Under the pieces are notes generated by a model. That model made no database searches. It saw nothing but the letters and a program-made list of their open reading frames with translations, and was not told where the DNA came from. A DNA stretch of 43,653 nucleotides from Vibrio sp. UBA2441 (GTDB lineage: Bacteria; Pseudomonadota; Gammaproteobacteria; Enterobacterales; Vibrionaceae), in assembly GCA_002342685.1 (NCBI GenBank), contig DDQN01000054.1, positions 1-43,653 of the forward strand. Direction: 5' to 3'. Both the position numbers and the translations under genes were made by a program. Within the stretch, counting starts at the first letter, position 1; each line of letters begins with the position of its first letter. Below are positions 23,773 through 32,185 of this stretch, piece after piece.

Positions 23773-24000
23773 TTATTGAGTGTTTTGTCCTGATTCTGGC
23801 TGAGTATGCGCGAGGATATCGCCAGGCTGACATTCTAAGACTTCACAAATTTTGTCCAGGGTAGAAAATCGAACGGCTTTTGCTTTTCCTGTTTTTAGAA
23901 TGGATAAATTTTGTTCAGTAATACCAATTTCCTGTGCCAGCTGTTTTAGGCGCATTTTCCTTTTTGCCAGCATGACATCAAGATTAATTTGTATCGGCAT
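23773..24000 (-). CDS. XRE/Cro-type small regulator (YozG-like)
   Basis: This 75-residue protein is essentially one helix-turn-helix domain (LKQLAQEIGITEQNLSILKT, then STLDKICEVLECQPGDIL). It matches the YozG-like family, which usually lies beside a DUF2975 membrane protein, as here. Its start is 10 bases after the DUF2975 stop, so both are one operon. It probably represses its own promoter; nested palindromes around the operon promoter (24604-24648) are the natural candidates. Confidence 0.9.
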   Translation of the reverse strand: MPIQINLDVMLAKRKMRLKQLAQEIGITEQNLSILKTGKAKAVRFSTLDKICEVLECQPGDILAHTQPESGQNTQ

Positions 24001-24010
24001 GAGAATTTCC

Positions 24011-24550
24011 TTAAATGGTATGACTGTTTTCTTCCGCGAGACTATATCCTTTCTGCATAACCCTAGATATTACCATGACTAAGAAAGCGCAGATAAGTGC
24101 CAGAAAATCAATGCCAGTAAAACTTAAACTAATGACTCTTTCACCCGGGGGATTATTAAACGACAGTACAACAGACATAGCGCCGCCATAAATGAAACCG
24201 CATACAACCCAAAGTAATAGACTACGGCCTAATTGATGGTAAGTAATGGCGTTGTCCAGAGTGAATAACTGCATGCTTTCATAGTTTTTGAACAAACGAA
24301 TTAGCTTACTTAATGCATAGAGTGGGATTAGTGTCAGTAACCCTGACAGTAATAGAGCCAGCCCTTTGGCGGTTGGAGTTAACGGGTAGGAGGTGAAATC
24401 TGAGACATTAACACCTAACCCTGTGAACTGGTGAAAATCGTAACTGGTTGTGGCGCTCAGCCAGAATCCTAAAACACCTATAGGCACAATGATCAGCATG
24501 CATTGGAACAGGATTCTTAAGCGTCGGCTTAATTTTTGTATATCATTCAT
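24011..24550 (-). CDS. DUF2975 membrane protein
   Basis: This 179-residue inner-membrane protein has four hydrophobic helices (near residues 15-35, 60-82, 108-130, 145-165) and the DUF2975 layout, including NAITYHQLGRSLLLWVV. DUF2975 genes are typically paired with YozG-like regulators, but their biochemical role is unknown. It is the first gene of the operon and is followed by the regulator. The promoter with -10 TATGAT lies 34-39 bases upstream of its ATG. Confidence 0.88.
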   Translation of the reverse strand: MNDIQKLSRRLRILFQCMLIIVPIGVLGFWLSATTSYDFHQFTGLGVNVSDFTSYPLTPTAKGLALLLSGLLTLIPLYALSKLIRLFKNYESMQLFTLDNAITYHQLGRSLLLWVVCGFIYGGAMSVVLSFNNPPGERVISLSFTGIDFLALICAFLVMVISRVMQKGYSLAEENSHTI

Positions 24551-24583
24551 TTGTTGCTTCTTATCTTGATAGGGAGTGAAACT

Positions 24584-24612
24584 ATCATAAATGCAAAATT
24601 AATGTAAAACAA
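24584..24612 (-). promoter_or_regulatory. Sigma-70-like promoter of the DUF2975-XRE operon
   Basis: On the minus strand, -35 TTGTTT (24607-24612), a 17-base spacer and -10 TATGAT (24584-24589) precede the DUF2975 start. The -35 box lies inside a perfect 9-base inverted repeat, GTAAAACAA (24604-24612) with TTGTTTTAC (24623-24631), suited to repression. Confidence 0.65.
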
Positions 24613-24648
24613 CATAAAATTATTGTTTTACGATAATTTTATGTTGTT
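24604..24648. repeat. Nested perfect inverted repeats (operator and/or terminator)
   Basis: Two perfect dyads share sequence: GTAAAACAA (24604-24612)/TTGTTTTAC (24623-24631), and a 16-base arm at 24608-24623 (AACAACATAAAATTAT) with its complement at 24633-24648. The two cannot fold at once. Read on the minus strand, the 16-base stem is followed by TTTACATTAATTTT, so it could terminate the LysR transcript ending at 24672. The same bases overlap the -35 box of the next operon. Confidence 0.75.
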
Positions 24649-24671
24649 ATTCATGATTGCTAACGTGTGAG

Positions 24672-25547
24672 TTAGTAATTCAAATATTGAATGCACAATT
24701 CATGAAATGCTTGCGCCTGAGGCGAGATGGTCCGGTCTGCAAGCCTGAAAATACCGATCTGACGTTTGAGTGGCGGATCAATCAGTGGGATCCAGACAAG
24801 CCGGGTTTCATTGGTTGGAAAGGCGAGTTTAGGTAAGGTAGTTACACCAATTCCCAGCTCCAATACAGAAAAGAGTGAGGTTATATTTTCGACCGAATAC
24901 AGAGCTTGTTGACTCAGGGTTCTGGCCGGAGTCGGTTCAAGTAAGGTACAGGTACCATTGCGAATAAAAGGCTGCTTTAACAAGGTTTTCCATTCGATCC
25001 CTTCTGGTTGCTGGGCGATGGGGTTATCTTGTAAGCAAACGACGCCAATTGGATCTGAAATTAATGGTGTGAAATCGATATCTCCGTCATCCAGATGAGA
25101 GCAGTTACCCAGCGCTAAATCCACCTCGCCGGACACTAATCTGGCTTCAACACCGGCTGCATTATCATCAATCAAGCTGACTTCGACATTAGGGTACTTT
25201 TCACAAAAGGCCCCAAGCACACTGGGAATCAATTTAGCAGCAACGGATGGCACACTGGCAATGCGCACTCGGCCCTGTTGCCCTGCTGCAGCTGCTTTTA
25301 AATCATTATCCAGCGCATGGTACACATTAAGAAATTGGATGATTTTTGGTAAGCAAATTTCACCAAATGGAGTGAGAGTGGATTTGTTACCTGACTCGAA
25401 TAAAGTTTGGCCGAGAATGCGCTCTAATTCTTTGATGGAAGTCGACAATGCCGCTTGCGATCGATTTGCTCGGTGAGAAGCGGCGCGAAATCCTCCTTCT
25501 TCTACGACAAAAACAAAATGTTTTAACTGTTGAAGCTTAATGCTCAT
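24672..25547 (-). CDS. LysR-family regulator of the RidA-BCCT operon (inferred)
   Basis: This 291-residue protein has the LysR helix-turn-helix (FRAASHRANRSQAALSTSIK, residues 20-39) and an effector domain (GRVRIASVPSVAAKLIPSVLGAF). It is divergent from the six-gene operon starting at 25705, with a 157-base gap that holds a T-N11-A dyad (25596-25612). That layout makes it the likely regulator of the operon, responding to the transported compound or a product. The effector is unknown. Confidence 0.9.
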   Translation of the reverse strand: MSIKLQQLKHFVFVVEEGGFRAASHRANRSQAALSTSIKELERILGQTLFESGNKSTLTPFGEICLPKIIQFLNVYHALDNDLKAAAAGQQGRVRIASVPSVAAKLIPSVLGAFCEKYPNVEVSLIDDNAAGVEARLVSGEVDLALGNCSHLDDGDIDFTPLISDPIGVVCLQDNPIAQQPEGIEWKTLLKQPFIRNGTCTLLEPTPARTLSQQALYSVENITSLFSVLELGIGVTTLPKLAFPTNETRLVWIPLIDPPLKRQIGIFRLADRTISPQAQAFHELCIQYLNY

Positions 25548-25595
25548 AAGTTTGGTTCCTTTTCAGCCTTGTTTTAACAGCGTTCTCGATACGGT

Positions 25596-25612
25596 GATAA
25601 GTTTTACTTATC
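25596..25612. promoter_or_regulatory. LysR-type box (T-N11-A dyad)
   Basis: GATAAG-TTTTA-CTTATC is a perfect 6+6 dyad and contains the canonical LysR box T-N11-A (T25598 to A25610). It lies between the divergent LysR and RidA genes, 49 bases from the LysR start and about 92 from the RidA GTG. Confidence 0.65.
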
Positions 25613-25704
25613 GAATGCACAAAATTTACCGTTAGATTTATCATCTGTCAAAGGGCAATATTTAACTATATTGAAACATACCTGTAACATAGTTGGATAA
25701 ATAC

Positions 25705-26103
25705 GTGAACGCACAGACGCAAAAATACCCGGTAAAAACTTCTCTCTTTGCCTCTAAAGCACCACTTGAGTGGGCATTGGTTAACAATGGAACGCTATAC
25801 ACTGCACAAATTCCTATCGATCAAACTGGTGCCGTCGTGGAGGGAGGCATTGAAGCTCAGACACGTCAGACACTAGATAACCTTGTGCACACGCTCGAAT
25901 GCGCTGGTGAGTCGCTCGACTCCGTGCTTCAGGTACTCATCTATGTTACTGACCGTGAGTACCTTGCGACAGTAAACCAAGTCTACGCTGACTATTTTAA
26001 TGCGCCGTACCCTAACCGTGCAGCCATGGTTGTTGCTGGGTTGGCACGTGAGGAAATGTTAGTGGAGTTTGTTGTGTACGCCTCAGTATCGCAGCCCGTT
26101 TAA
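25705..26103 (+). CDS. RidA/YjgF family imine deaminase
   Basis: This protein of about 132 residues has the RidA fold. Conserved parts are LYTAQIPIDQTGAVVEGGIEAQTRQTLDN, VLQVLIYVTDREYLATVNQVYADYF, and PNRAAMVV near the C-terminus. Canonical RidA has an Arg in the PARxxV motif that binds the substrate carboxylate; here PNRAAMVV supplies it. RidA proteins hydrolyse reactive enamines/imines formed by PLP enzymes or oxidases. The GTG at 25705 is preferred over TTG 25693. It heads the operon, which suggests that the pathway makes an imine or enamine intermediate. Confidence 0.85.
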   Translation: MNAQTQKYPVKTSLFASKAPLEWALVNNGTLYTAQIPIDQTGAVVEGGIEAQTRQTLDNLVHTLECAGESLDSVLQVLIYVTDREYLATVNQVYADYFNAPYPNRAAMVVAGLAREEMLVEFVVYASVSQPV

Positions 26104-26169
26104 TCGATTTTAATTTTCAAATACCTCTGACGAATTTATTCGCAGCAGAATAGTAACAAGGACATAGTG

Positions 26170-27633
26170 ATGACGACTCTAATTAATAATGTTCAGGCTG
26201 AAAACGCACTTTATATTGCGGGTCAATGGCAATCTGGATCGAGTACGGTTTCCAATATTAACCCTTCGGATATTAGTGAGAATTTAGGCGATTTTGCTCA
26301 AGCGAGTGAAGATCAGGTTCATCAGGCCATTTCAGCCGCTAAAGCCGCTCAGCCTGAGTGGGAAAAAACACCGATAGAGCGTAAACAAGCTGTTTTACAG
26401 GCCATCGGTGACGAGCTAATTGCTCGCTGTGATGAGCTCGGAACCTTGTTGTCGCGTGAAGAGGGCAAGCCGTTTGCTGAAGGACGTGGTGAAATCTATC
26501 GAGCGGGTCAGTTCTTTCAATATTTTGCCGCAGAAGTACTGCGCCAGATCGGAGATAGTGCTGATTCGGTCAGGCCGGGTGTATCGGTCGAAGTGACACG
26601 AGAAGCGGTAGGTGTTATTGCGATTATCTCTCCATGGAACTTCCCGACCGCGACTGCGGCATGGAAAATTGCACCGGCGTTAGCGTTTGGTAACAGCGTG
26701 ATTTGGAAGCCAGCTAACTTAACCCCAGCCAGTGCCGTTGCCTTGACTGAAATTATTCATCGTCAGGGATTACCCGCGGGTACGTTTAACCTGGTATTGG
26801 GTAATGGCTCTCAGGTGGGAAACACATTAATTAACTCTAAAGAAATTAATGGCGTGAGCTTCACAGGTTCCGTAGACACGGGGCGTAAAGTTGCTGCTGC
26901 CACTGCGCCTAATTTTGTTCGTTGTCAGCTTGAGATGGGTAGTAAAAATGCGTTGGTTATAGCGGACGATGCTGACATTCAAATTGCTGTCGACGCGACT
27001 ATTGCAGGTTCGTTCTCCGGTGCTGGTCAAAAATGTACCGCCTCCTCTCGCTTAGTGGTCATGGACAAGATTCATGATGCCTATGTGGAAGCGCTCATTA
27101 AGCGTATGAGCGAACTCAAAGTGGGCCATGCTCTGGAAGACGGTGTATTTATGGGGCCGGTTGTCGATGGTAAACAGCTGGATGCCAATTTCTCTTGGAT
27201 TGAAAAAGCCCGCCAAAGTGGAGCTGAACTGGCGTTTGGCGGTGAGCGTCTGAATATGGCTCATGACGGTTTTTATATGTCTCCAACCCTGTTCCTTAAC
27301 ACGAAAAACCATTGGGAGGTGAATCAGGAAGAAGTATTTGCACCAATGGCGAGTGTTATTAGGGTTGCGGACTTAGATGAAGCGATTGCGACTACCAATG
27401 ATACCCGTTTTGGTCTGACGGGCGGCATTATCACTCAAAGTCTCCGCACTAGCGCATTGTTCAAGCAACAAGCGAAAACGGGCTGTGTCATGGTGAACTT
27501 ACCAACCGCCGGAACCGACTATCACGTACCGTTTGGTGGACGCAAAGAATCTAGCTTTGGCCCACGTGAACAAGGTCAGTACGCGAAAGAGTTCTATACC
27601 GTAGTGAAAACGGCTTACCAGCGCCCTTATTGA
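26170..27633 (+). CDS. Aldehyde dehydrogenase, alpha-ketoglutaric semialdehyde type
   Basis: This protein of 487 residues is an NAD(P)-dependent aldehyde dehydrogenase. Key motifs are SPWNFPTATAAWKIAPAL near 155, FTGSVDTGRKV, the general-base Glu in LEMGSKNALVI (about 255), and the nucleophile Cys in GQKCTASSRLVV (about 289). The GQKCTA form, the EEGKPFAEGRGEIYRAGQF segment and the C-terminal SFGPREQGQYAKEF resemble alpha-ketoglutaric semialdehyde (2,5-dioxovalerate) dehydrogenases. Those act in hydroxyproline and sugar-acid catabolism. The start ATG 26170 follows AAGGA with good spacing; GTG 26167 is too close. It is the second gene of the operon. Confidence 0.9.
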   Translation: MTTLINNVQAENALYIAGQWQSGSSTVSNINPSDISENLGDFAQASEDQVHQAISAAKAAQPEWEKTPIERKQAVLQAIGDELIARCDELGTLLSREEGKPFAEGRGEIYRAGQFFQYFAAEVLRQIGDSADSVRPGVSVEVTREAVGVIAIISPWNFPTATAAWKIAPALAFGNSVIWKPANLTPASAVALTEIIHRQGLPAGTFNLVLGNGSQVGNTLINSKEINGVSFTGSVDTGRKVAAATAPNFVRCQLEMGSKNALVIADDADIQIAVDATIAGSFSGAGQKCTASSRLVVMDKIHDAYVEALIKRMSELKVGHALEDGVFMGPVVDGKQLDANFSWIEKARQSGAELAFGGERLNMAHDGFYMSPTLFLNTKNHWEVNQEEVFAPMASVIRVADLDEAIATTNDTRFGLTGGIITQSLRTSALFKQQAKTGCVMVNLPTAGTDYHVPFGGRKESSFGPREQGQYAKEFYTVVKTAYQRPY

Positions 27634-27689
27634 TATTAGTTGGTTAGAAGAACAGTAAAGCGGTTAAAGAACTTTATTAAGGAGTTGCT

Positions 27690-28676
27690 ATGTACCAGCA
27701 GCGGATAGTGATTGATGGATTGCAATATTGCAACTGGGATCGTGAGTATTTCCAAACTTTGAAGGCAAGTGGCATCACTGCGGTTCACGTGACCTTGGTT
27801 TATCACGAAAATGCTCGTGAAACCTTAACGCGTTTTGCAGAGTGGAACCTAAGGTTCGAACAAAACGCAGATTTAATCATGCCGGTTCGTTCAATGGATG
27901 ATGTAACGCTAGCAAAATCTCAAGGCAAAGTAGGCATCTTTTTCGGTGCTCAAAACTGCTCGCCAATCGATGATGAAATTGGTTTGATTGAAGTGATGCG
28001 TCAGCAAGGCTTGCTGATCATGCAACTGACTTATAACAACCAGAGTCTGCTCGCAACGGGCTGTTACGAGCAGCATGACATGGGTATTACGCGCTTTGGA
28101 AAACAAGCCATCGCAGAGATGAATCGAGTAGGAATGATCATCGATATGTCCCACAGTGCTGAGCGTTCAACGTTGGAAGCCATTGATATTTCATCAAGAC
28201 CTATCTGTATTAGTCATGCCAACCCAACTTTTGCCCATGAGGCATTGCGTAATAAATCTGACACTGTGATTAAAGCATTGTCGGCCAGGGGTGGATTGAT
28301 TGGCTTTAGCCTTTATCCATTCCATTTACCTAACGGTAGCCAGTGCACCTTGGAGGATTTTTGCCAAATGGTGGCTTCTACTGCTGACATGATTGGTATC
28401 GAGCACTTAGCTATTGGCAGCGACCTGTGCCTGAACCAACCCCAATCAGTGTTGGAATGGATGCGAAATGGCCGCTGGTCAAAAGCTATGGATTACGGTG
28501 AAGGCTCGTCAACTAATTCAGGTTGGCCGGACTCTCTACCTTGGTTCTGTGGTAGTGCAGGTATGGAAAATATTTACAACGGATTAATACGCCACGGGTT
28601 CAATGAATCTGAGGCGGGGAAAATACTGGGTGAGAACTGGTTTAGCTTCCTGAAACAGGGGTTAGAACCTATCTAA
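27690..28676 (+). CDS. Membrane (renal) dipeptidase-like metallohydrolase, peptidase M19
   Basis: This 328-residue protein is of the M19 renal dipeptidase/microsomal dipeptidase family. Visible motifs are the amidohydrolase-like strand VIDGLQYCNWDRE in place of the usual HxD pair, GAQNCSPI, LTYNNQ, IIDMSHSAERST (His ligand), SRPICISHANPTFAHEALRN (His), and IGSDL near residue 246. The common N-terminal DGHxD motif reads DGLQYCN, so one of the two zinc sites may be altered. M19 relatives also occur in glycine-betaine/dimethylglycine loci of Pseudomonas, with no agreed role. Strong AAGGAG ribosome site. Third gene of the operon. Confidence 0.88.
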   Translation: MYQQRIVIDGLQYCNWDREYFQTLKASGITAVHVTLVYHENARETLTRFAEWNLRFEQNADLIMPVRSMDDVTLAKSQGKVGIFFGAQNCSPIDDEIGLIEVMRQQGLLIMQLTYNNQSLLATGCYEQHDMGITRFGKQAIAEMNRVGMIIDMSHSAERSTLEAIDISSRPICISHANPTFAHEALRNKSDTVIKALSARGGLIGFSLYPFHLPNGSQCTLEDFCQMVASTADMIGIEHLAIGSDLCLNQPQSVLEWMRNGRWSKAMDYGEGSSTNSGWPDSLPWFCGSAGMENIYNGLIRHGFNESEAGKILGENWFSFLKQGLEPI

Positions 28677-28779
28677 TCAAGCCGTAACCCAAACATGGAA
28701 TAGCTTGTTCAATATAAAAAAAACAGGACAGGCATAAATACACCTTTGCAGTTGCAAAGAAAACTACTGGAGTCAGAGT

Positions 28780-30396
28780 ATGTCTGATTTAACCAATAGC
28801 GTGAAAGCTTCAAATCTAGATGTATCAGGTACAATTACCAACCGGTCATCTCGCATGAACAAACCAAATACAGGGCAGCATCTTTCTGCTACAGACAAAC
28901 TAGGTCTGAGTAATCCGGCGCTCTGGTACAGCGGTGGTTTTATTGCCCTGTTTGTACTGATCGCACTCTACGATGGCGAATTATTATCGAGTTTAGTCAA
29001 TACGGGGTTTGCATGGTCGGTCAAAGTCTTTGGACCATATTGGCAACTTCTTTTATTGCTTACCTTTCTTATAGGTCTTGGATTGGCGGCAGGTAGAACG
29101 GGTAAAGTAATATTAGGCGGAATTGCTAAACCTGAAATGGATGGCTTTCGATGGATGGCGATTATCTTCTGTACTCTACTCGCTGGTGGTGGTGTTTTTT
29201 GGGCGGCTGCAGAGCCGATTGCTCATTACGTTAGCCCCCCACCGTTATATGGTGCTCAAGAAAGTCCGCAGCAAGGTGCGGTAAATGCGTTATCTCAATC
29301 ATTTATGCACTGGGGTTTTCTTGCCTGGGCGATTGTTGGTAGCTTAACTTCAATTGTGGTGATGCACTTGCATTACGACAAGGGTTTGCCACTGAAACCC
29401 CGCATTTTGTTGTACCCAGTTTTAGGTGAACGAGCACTGAAAGGTCATACGGGCGCTTTGATAGACGCATGTTGTATTGTTGCAGTGGCAGCGGGAACCA
29501 TAGGTCCGATAGGTTTTCTTGGCCTGCAAGTGAGTTATGCACTGAATGCCTTATTTGATATTCCGGATGGATTTACCACACAACTGGTAATTATTCTGTT
29601 TGCGATTGCTCTTTATACTTTATCAGCATTAAGTGGTTTGAACCGTGGTATGCAAATGCTGAGTCGATACAACGTGATTTTGGCGTTTGCACTGATGATC
29701 TACATCCTAACTTTTGGCCCGACCAACTTTATTGTTAATGGGTATATTCAAGGCGTGGGCAGCTTACTGGATAACTTTATTCCAATGGCAACCTATCGTG
29801 GAGATGAAGGTTGGTTGAGCTGGTGGACCGTGTTTTTCTGGGGCTGGTTCTTAGGCTATGGCCCAATGATGGCCATCTTTATTGCTCGAATTTCTCGTGG
29901 TCGTAGTATTCGACAACTGGTTTCAACCATTAGCATCGTCGCTCCACTGGTTACCTGTTTTTGGTTCACGATTGTTGGTGGATCTGGCCTAGCGTTTGAA
30001 ATCGCGGATCCGGGTAGTGTGAGTAAAGCATTCGAAGGATTTAACTTGCCGGGTGCATTGCTTGCGGTTACACAACAACTGCCATTCCCGATGTTAATTT
30101 CGATTCTGTTTTTGGTGTTAACAACGATATTTATAGTGACCACTGGTGACTCAATGACCTACACCATCAGTGTTGTTATTAGCGGAGAGACAGAGCCTAA
30201 CGCAATCATCAGAACATTTTGGGGTGTGATGATGGGGGTTACGGCACTAATTTTGATATCTCTGGGCTCCGGCGGTATTTCCGCTCTGCAATCCTTCATT
30301 GTTATCACTGCGGTTCCCGTTTCAATAATTCTGTTGCCATCGCTTTGGAATGCACCTCAAATTGCAATGAAAATGGCTAAAGAACAGGGTTTATAG
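28780..30396 (+). CDS. BCCT-family transporter (betaine/carnitine/choline type)
   Basis: This 538-residue inner-membrane symporter has a hydrophilic N-terminal tail (about 45 residues) and 12 predicted helices. Family motifs include FWAAAEPIAHYV (in place of the usual W-S-x-AEP) and a tryptophan-box region WWTVFFWGWFLGYGPMMAIFIARISRGRSI. In glycine-betaine carriers that box reads YWAWWISW. Here the aromatic positions are W, F and Y, so the cage remains aromatic but altered. BCCT carriers move quaternary ammonium compounds and zwitterions with sodium or protons. Located mid-operon, it probably imports the substrate of the neighbouring enzymes. Confidence 0.92.
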   Translation: MSDLTNSVKASNLDVSGTITNRSSRMNKPNTGQHLSATDKLGLSNPALWYSGGFIALFVLIALYDGELLSSLVNTGFAWSVKVFGPYWQLLLLLTFLIGLGLAAGRTGKVILGGIAKPEMDGFRWMAIIFCTLLAGGGVFWAAAEPIAHYVSPPPLYGAQESPQQGAVNALSQSFMHWGFLAWAIVGSLTSIVVMHLHYDKGLPLKPRILLYPVLGERALKGHTGALIDACCIVAVAAGTIGPIGFLGLQVSYALNALFDIPDGFTTQLVIILFAIALYTLSALSGLNRGMQMLSRYNVILAFALMIYILTFGPTNFIVNGYIQGVGSLLDNFIPMATYRGDEGWLSWWTVFFWGWFLGYGPMMAIFIARISRGRSIRQLVSTISIVAPLVTCFWFTIVGGSGLAFEIADPGSVSKAFEGFNLPGALLAVTQQLPFPMLISILFLVLTTIFIVTTGDSMTYTISVVISGETEPNAIIRTFWGVMMGVTALILISLGSGGISALQSFIVITAVPVSIILLPSLWNAPQIAMKMAKEQGL

Positions 30397-30420
30397 CCAT
30401 ACTATTAATAGTCATGAAAT

Positions 30421-30444
30421 ATAGGGTGAGCGTGCTTACCCTAT
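30421..30444. repeat. Intercistronic hairpin
   Basis: ATAGGGTGAGC and GCTTACCCTAT form a stem of 11 pairs including one G-T, with only two bases between the arms, so in RNA the inner pair must open. It lies between the BCCT gene and the unknown gene with no T-run after it. It may set mRNA stability or partial termination within the operon. Confidence 0.5.
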
Positions 30445-30484
30445 CCGCAACCTCTCTTATAACGAAAATATGGTGGTGAGCAAA

Positions 30485-32185
30485 ATGTATGCACATCGTT
30501 CGACCTATACACAAGCAAATTTGCGTAATGCAGACATCGTCATGGCCCCCGAAAGACTAGGCGCAATGCACCAGAATCGAATCAGTTTTGTCAGAACGCT
30601 GATCCGTAAAATGGCCCGGCAGCAATGGCAGGTTACGCAACATGAATGGCAATTATCCCCACAGGGATTTGGTCACGTCATTTACAAACTGGTTACTCCG
30701 AATCATGTTTATCACTTGGTTATCTTTTGCGATGAAATTGCTGACGATGAACGAAATGATCGCGTGATTGCGGAAAAATGGGACGTAACCTTTGCTTTAG
30801 TTTACGGTGACGTTGATGTGGACTTGTTAGAACAGTTGAGAGCCAATGTACCGCTTCAGGAAGCAGGTCGAAATCCTAATAATGTAATGGTATTAGCCCG
30901 AGCCAATAAGAGTGTTCGTGTGTTTGACCACGTGGTCAATCAACTGGCGAAAGGCGCTCAGCCAAACCCCAATGAACTGGCAGATGCCGGTTACATTCTT
31001 CGCACCACGGCTGTATACGGCAACGGTAAGTTTGGTATTGCGGACTTCAAATTACTGGAAGACAATTCTGATTTCAGCCAGTCATTTAGTGCACAAATGT
31101 GTTCAGTTTATTTGCTGCGAGAATTCAGTGTTGACTGGGTGAACTATCTGGCGGCACAAAAAGGCGGTGATCAGGCAGTTACCTTACATCGTGCATTACA
31201 GCGTTATCTTGGTGTTGGTAATGCAACAGGGCTGGGCATGGCGCCGTACTTAATTAACCACCCAAGCATAGTTGATCAATGGATGACGGCACGGGAAAAA
31301 GCGCTATCCGTTGTTTTGACTCACCCTTCTGAGCATCAAAAACTGAATAGACTGCAGTCTCTGATTCAAAAAGCAATTTGCCATCTGACGCAAGTTATCA
31401 CTATCAACGATCACCAAAGGTTGTTGAATGCAAAGGCTGTTGATGAGCTGACAAAACTTGATGAAAACCTTGATAGCTTGGTTAGTCAATGCTCTACCTG
31501 GAATGACCTTGTTGAGCAGACAAATGAAATGAGTCTTGAAGCTCAGGAAGTACTGCTTACTTGTCTGATGGAGTTGTATCCGGAGCTTGTTGATGACTTT
31601 CAGGAACAGATGAATTGCGACGAGTCACTTTCTCTGCCATGCGGGAAAAAAATTCAGGACTTACTGGTCACATTGGAAGAACGATATCGCTGGGCTATCA
31701 ATACAGACTTTACCCAACCTGAAAACAATTATTGGTTTTGGTATCGCTCACAGGATAAAGAAGAGCCGCGTTTAGGGGTTAGAGGTGAAGAACCGGGGGA
31801 AGACAGAGAGCTTCCATTGGATATCGGTCGTCAGGCTTATCGTCTTTACCATGCATTGCTGCAGTATGCTCCTGAGCTATCGTTAACTGAGTTTTTGGTT
31901 AAACATCCTCAGTATCGTACGATTGCCCGCCGGGTCTGGACATTAGGACATAAAGCGTTAGGAGATATTCAGATGAACGTTTTACACAAATCGTCGCTGC
32001 CGATGCACCTATTACGTTGTAAACTGGCCGTTTTTGGCGCGACTAAGTTTGATCCTCGTTCGGATCGTTGGGTACAAGTGACTTTCTTCCAGGGTGCCCC
32101 ATTATTGGATGAAATACATCAGGATGATTGGGTCTTCCCACTATTGCCCAGTCAGAAGCAACTGAGTGAAGGAGGCAATTTATGA
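30485..32185 (+). CDS. Uncharacterised ~566-residue protein of the BCCT operon
   Basis: I do not recognise this large soluble protein. It has no signal peptide or membrane segment. An N-terminal region (about 1-230) shows strand-rich segments such as VIYKLVTPNHVYHLVIFCDE and VTFALVYGDVDVDLLEQL. A mid helical region includes HRALQRYLGVGNATGLGMAPYL and KAICHLTQVITINDHQR; the C-terminal part has NNYWFWYRSQDKEEPRLGVRG. The ATG at 30485 has GGTGGTGAG upstream; ATG 30470 adds five residues with weaker support. It overlaps the DUF3726 gene by ATGA and so is made with it. It may be a partner enzyme in the pathway. No catalytic motif could be named. Confidence 0.8.
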   Translation: MYAHRSTYTQANLRNADIVMAPERLGAMHQNRISFVRTLIRKMARQQWQVTQHEWQLSPQGFGHVIYKLVTPNHVYHLVIFCDEIADDERNDRVIAEKWDVTFALVYGDVDVDLLEQLRANVPLQEAGRNPNNVMVLARANKSVRVFDHVVNQLAKGAQPNPNELADAGYILRTTAVYGNGKFGIADFKLLEDNSDFSQSFSAQMCSVYLLREFSVDWVNYLAAQKGGDQAVTLHRALQRYLGVGNATGLGMAPYLINHPSIVDQWMTAREKALSVVLTHPSEHQKLNRLQSLIQKAICHLTQVITINDHQRLLNAKAVDELTKLDENLDSLVSQCSTWNDLVEQTNEMSLEAQEVLLTCLMELYPELVDDFQEQMNCDESLSLPCGKKIQDLLVTLEERYRWAINTDFTQPENNYWFWYRSQDKEEPRLGVRGEEPGEDRELPLDIGRQAYRLYHALLQYAPELSLTEFLVKHPQYRTIARRVWTLGHKALGDIQMNVLHKSSLPMHLLRCKLAVFGATKFDPRSDRWVQVTFFQGAPLLDEIHQDDWVFPLLPSQKQLSEGGNL

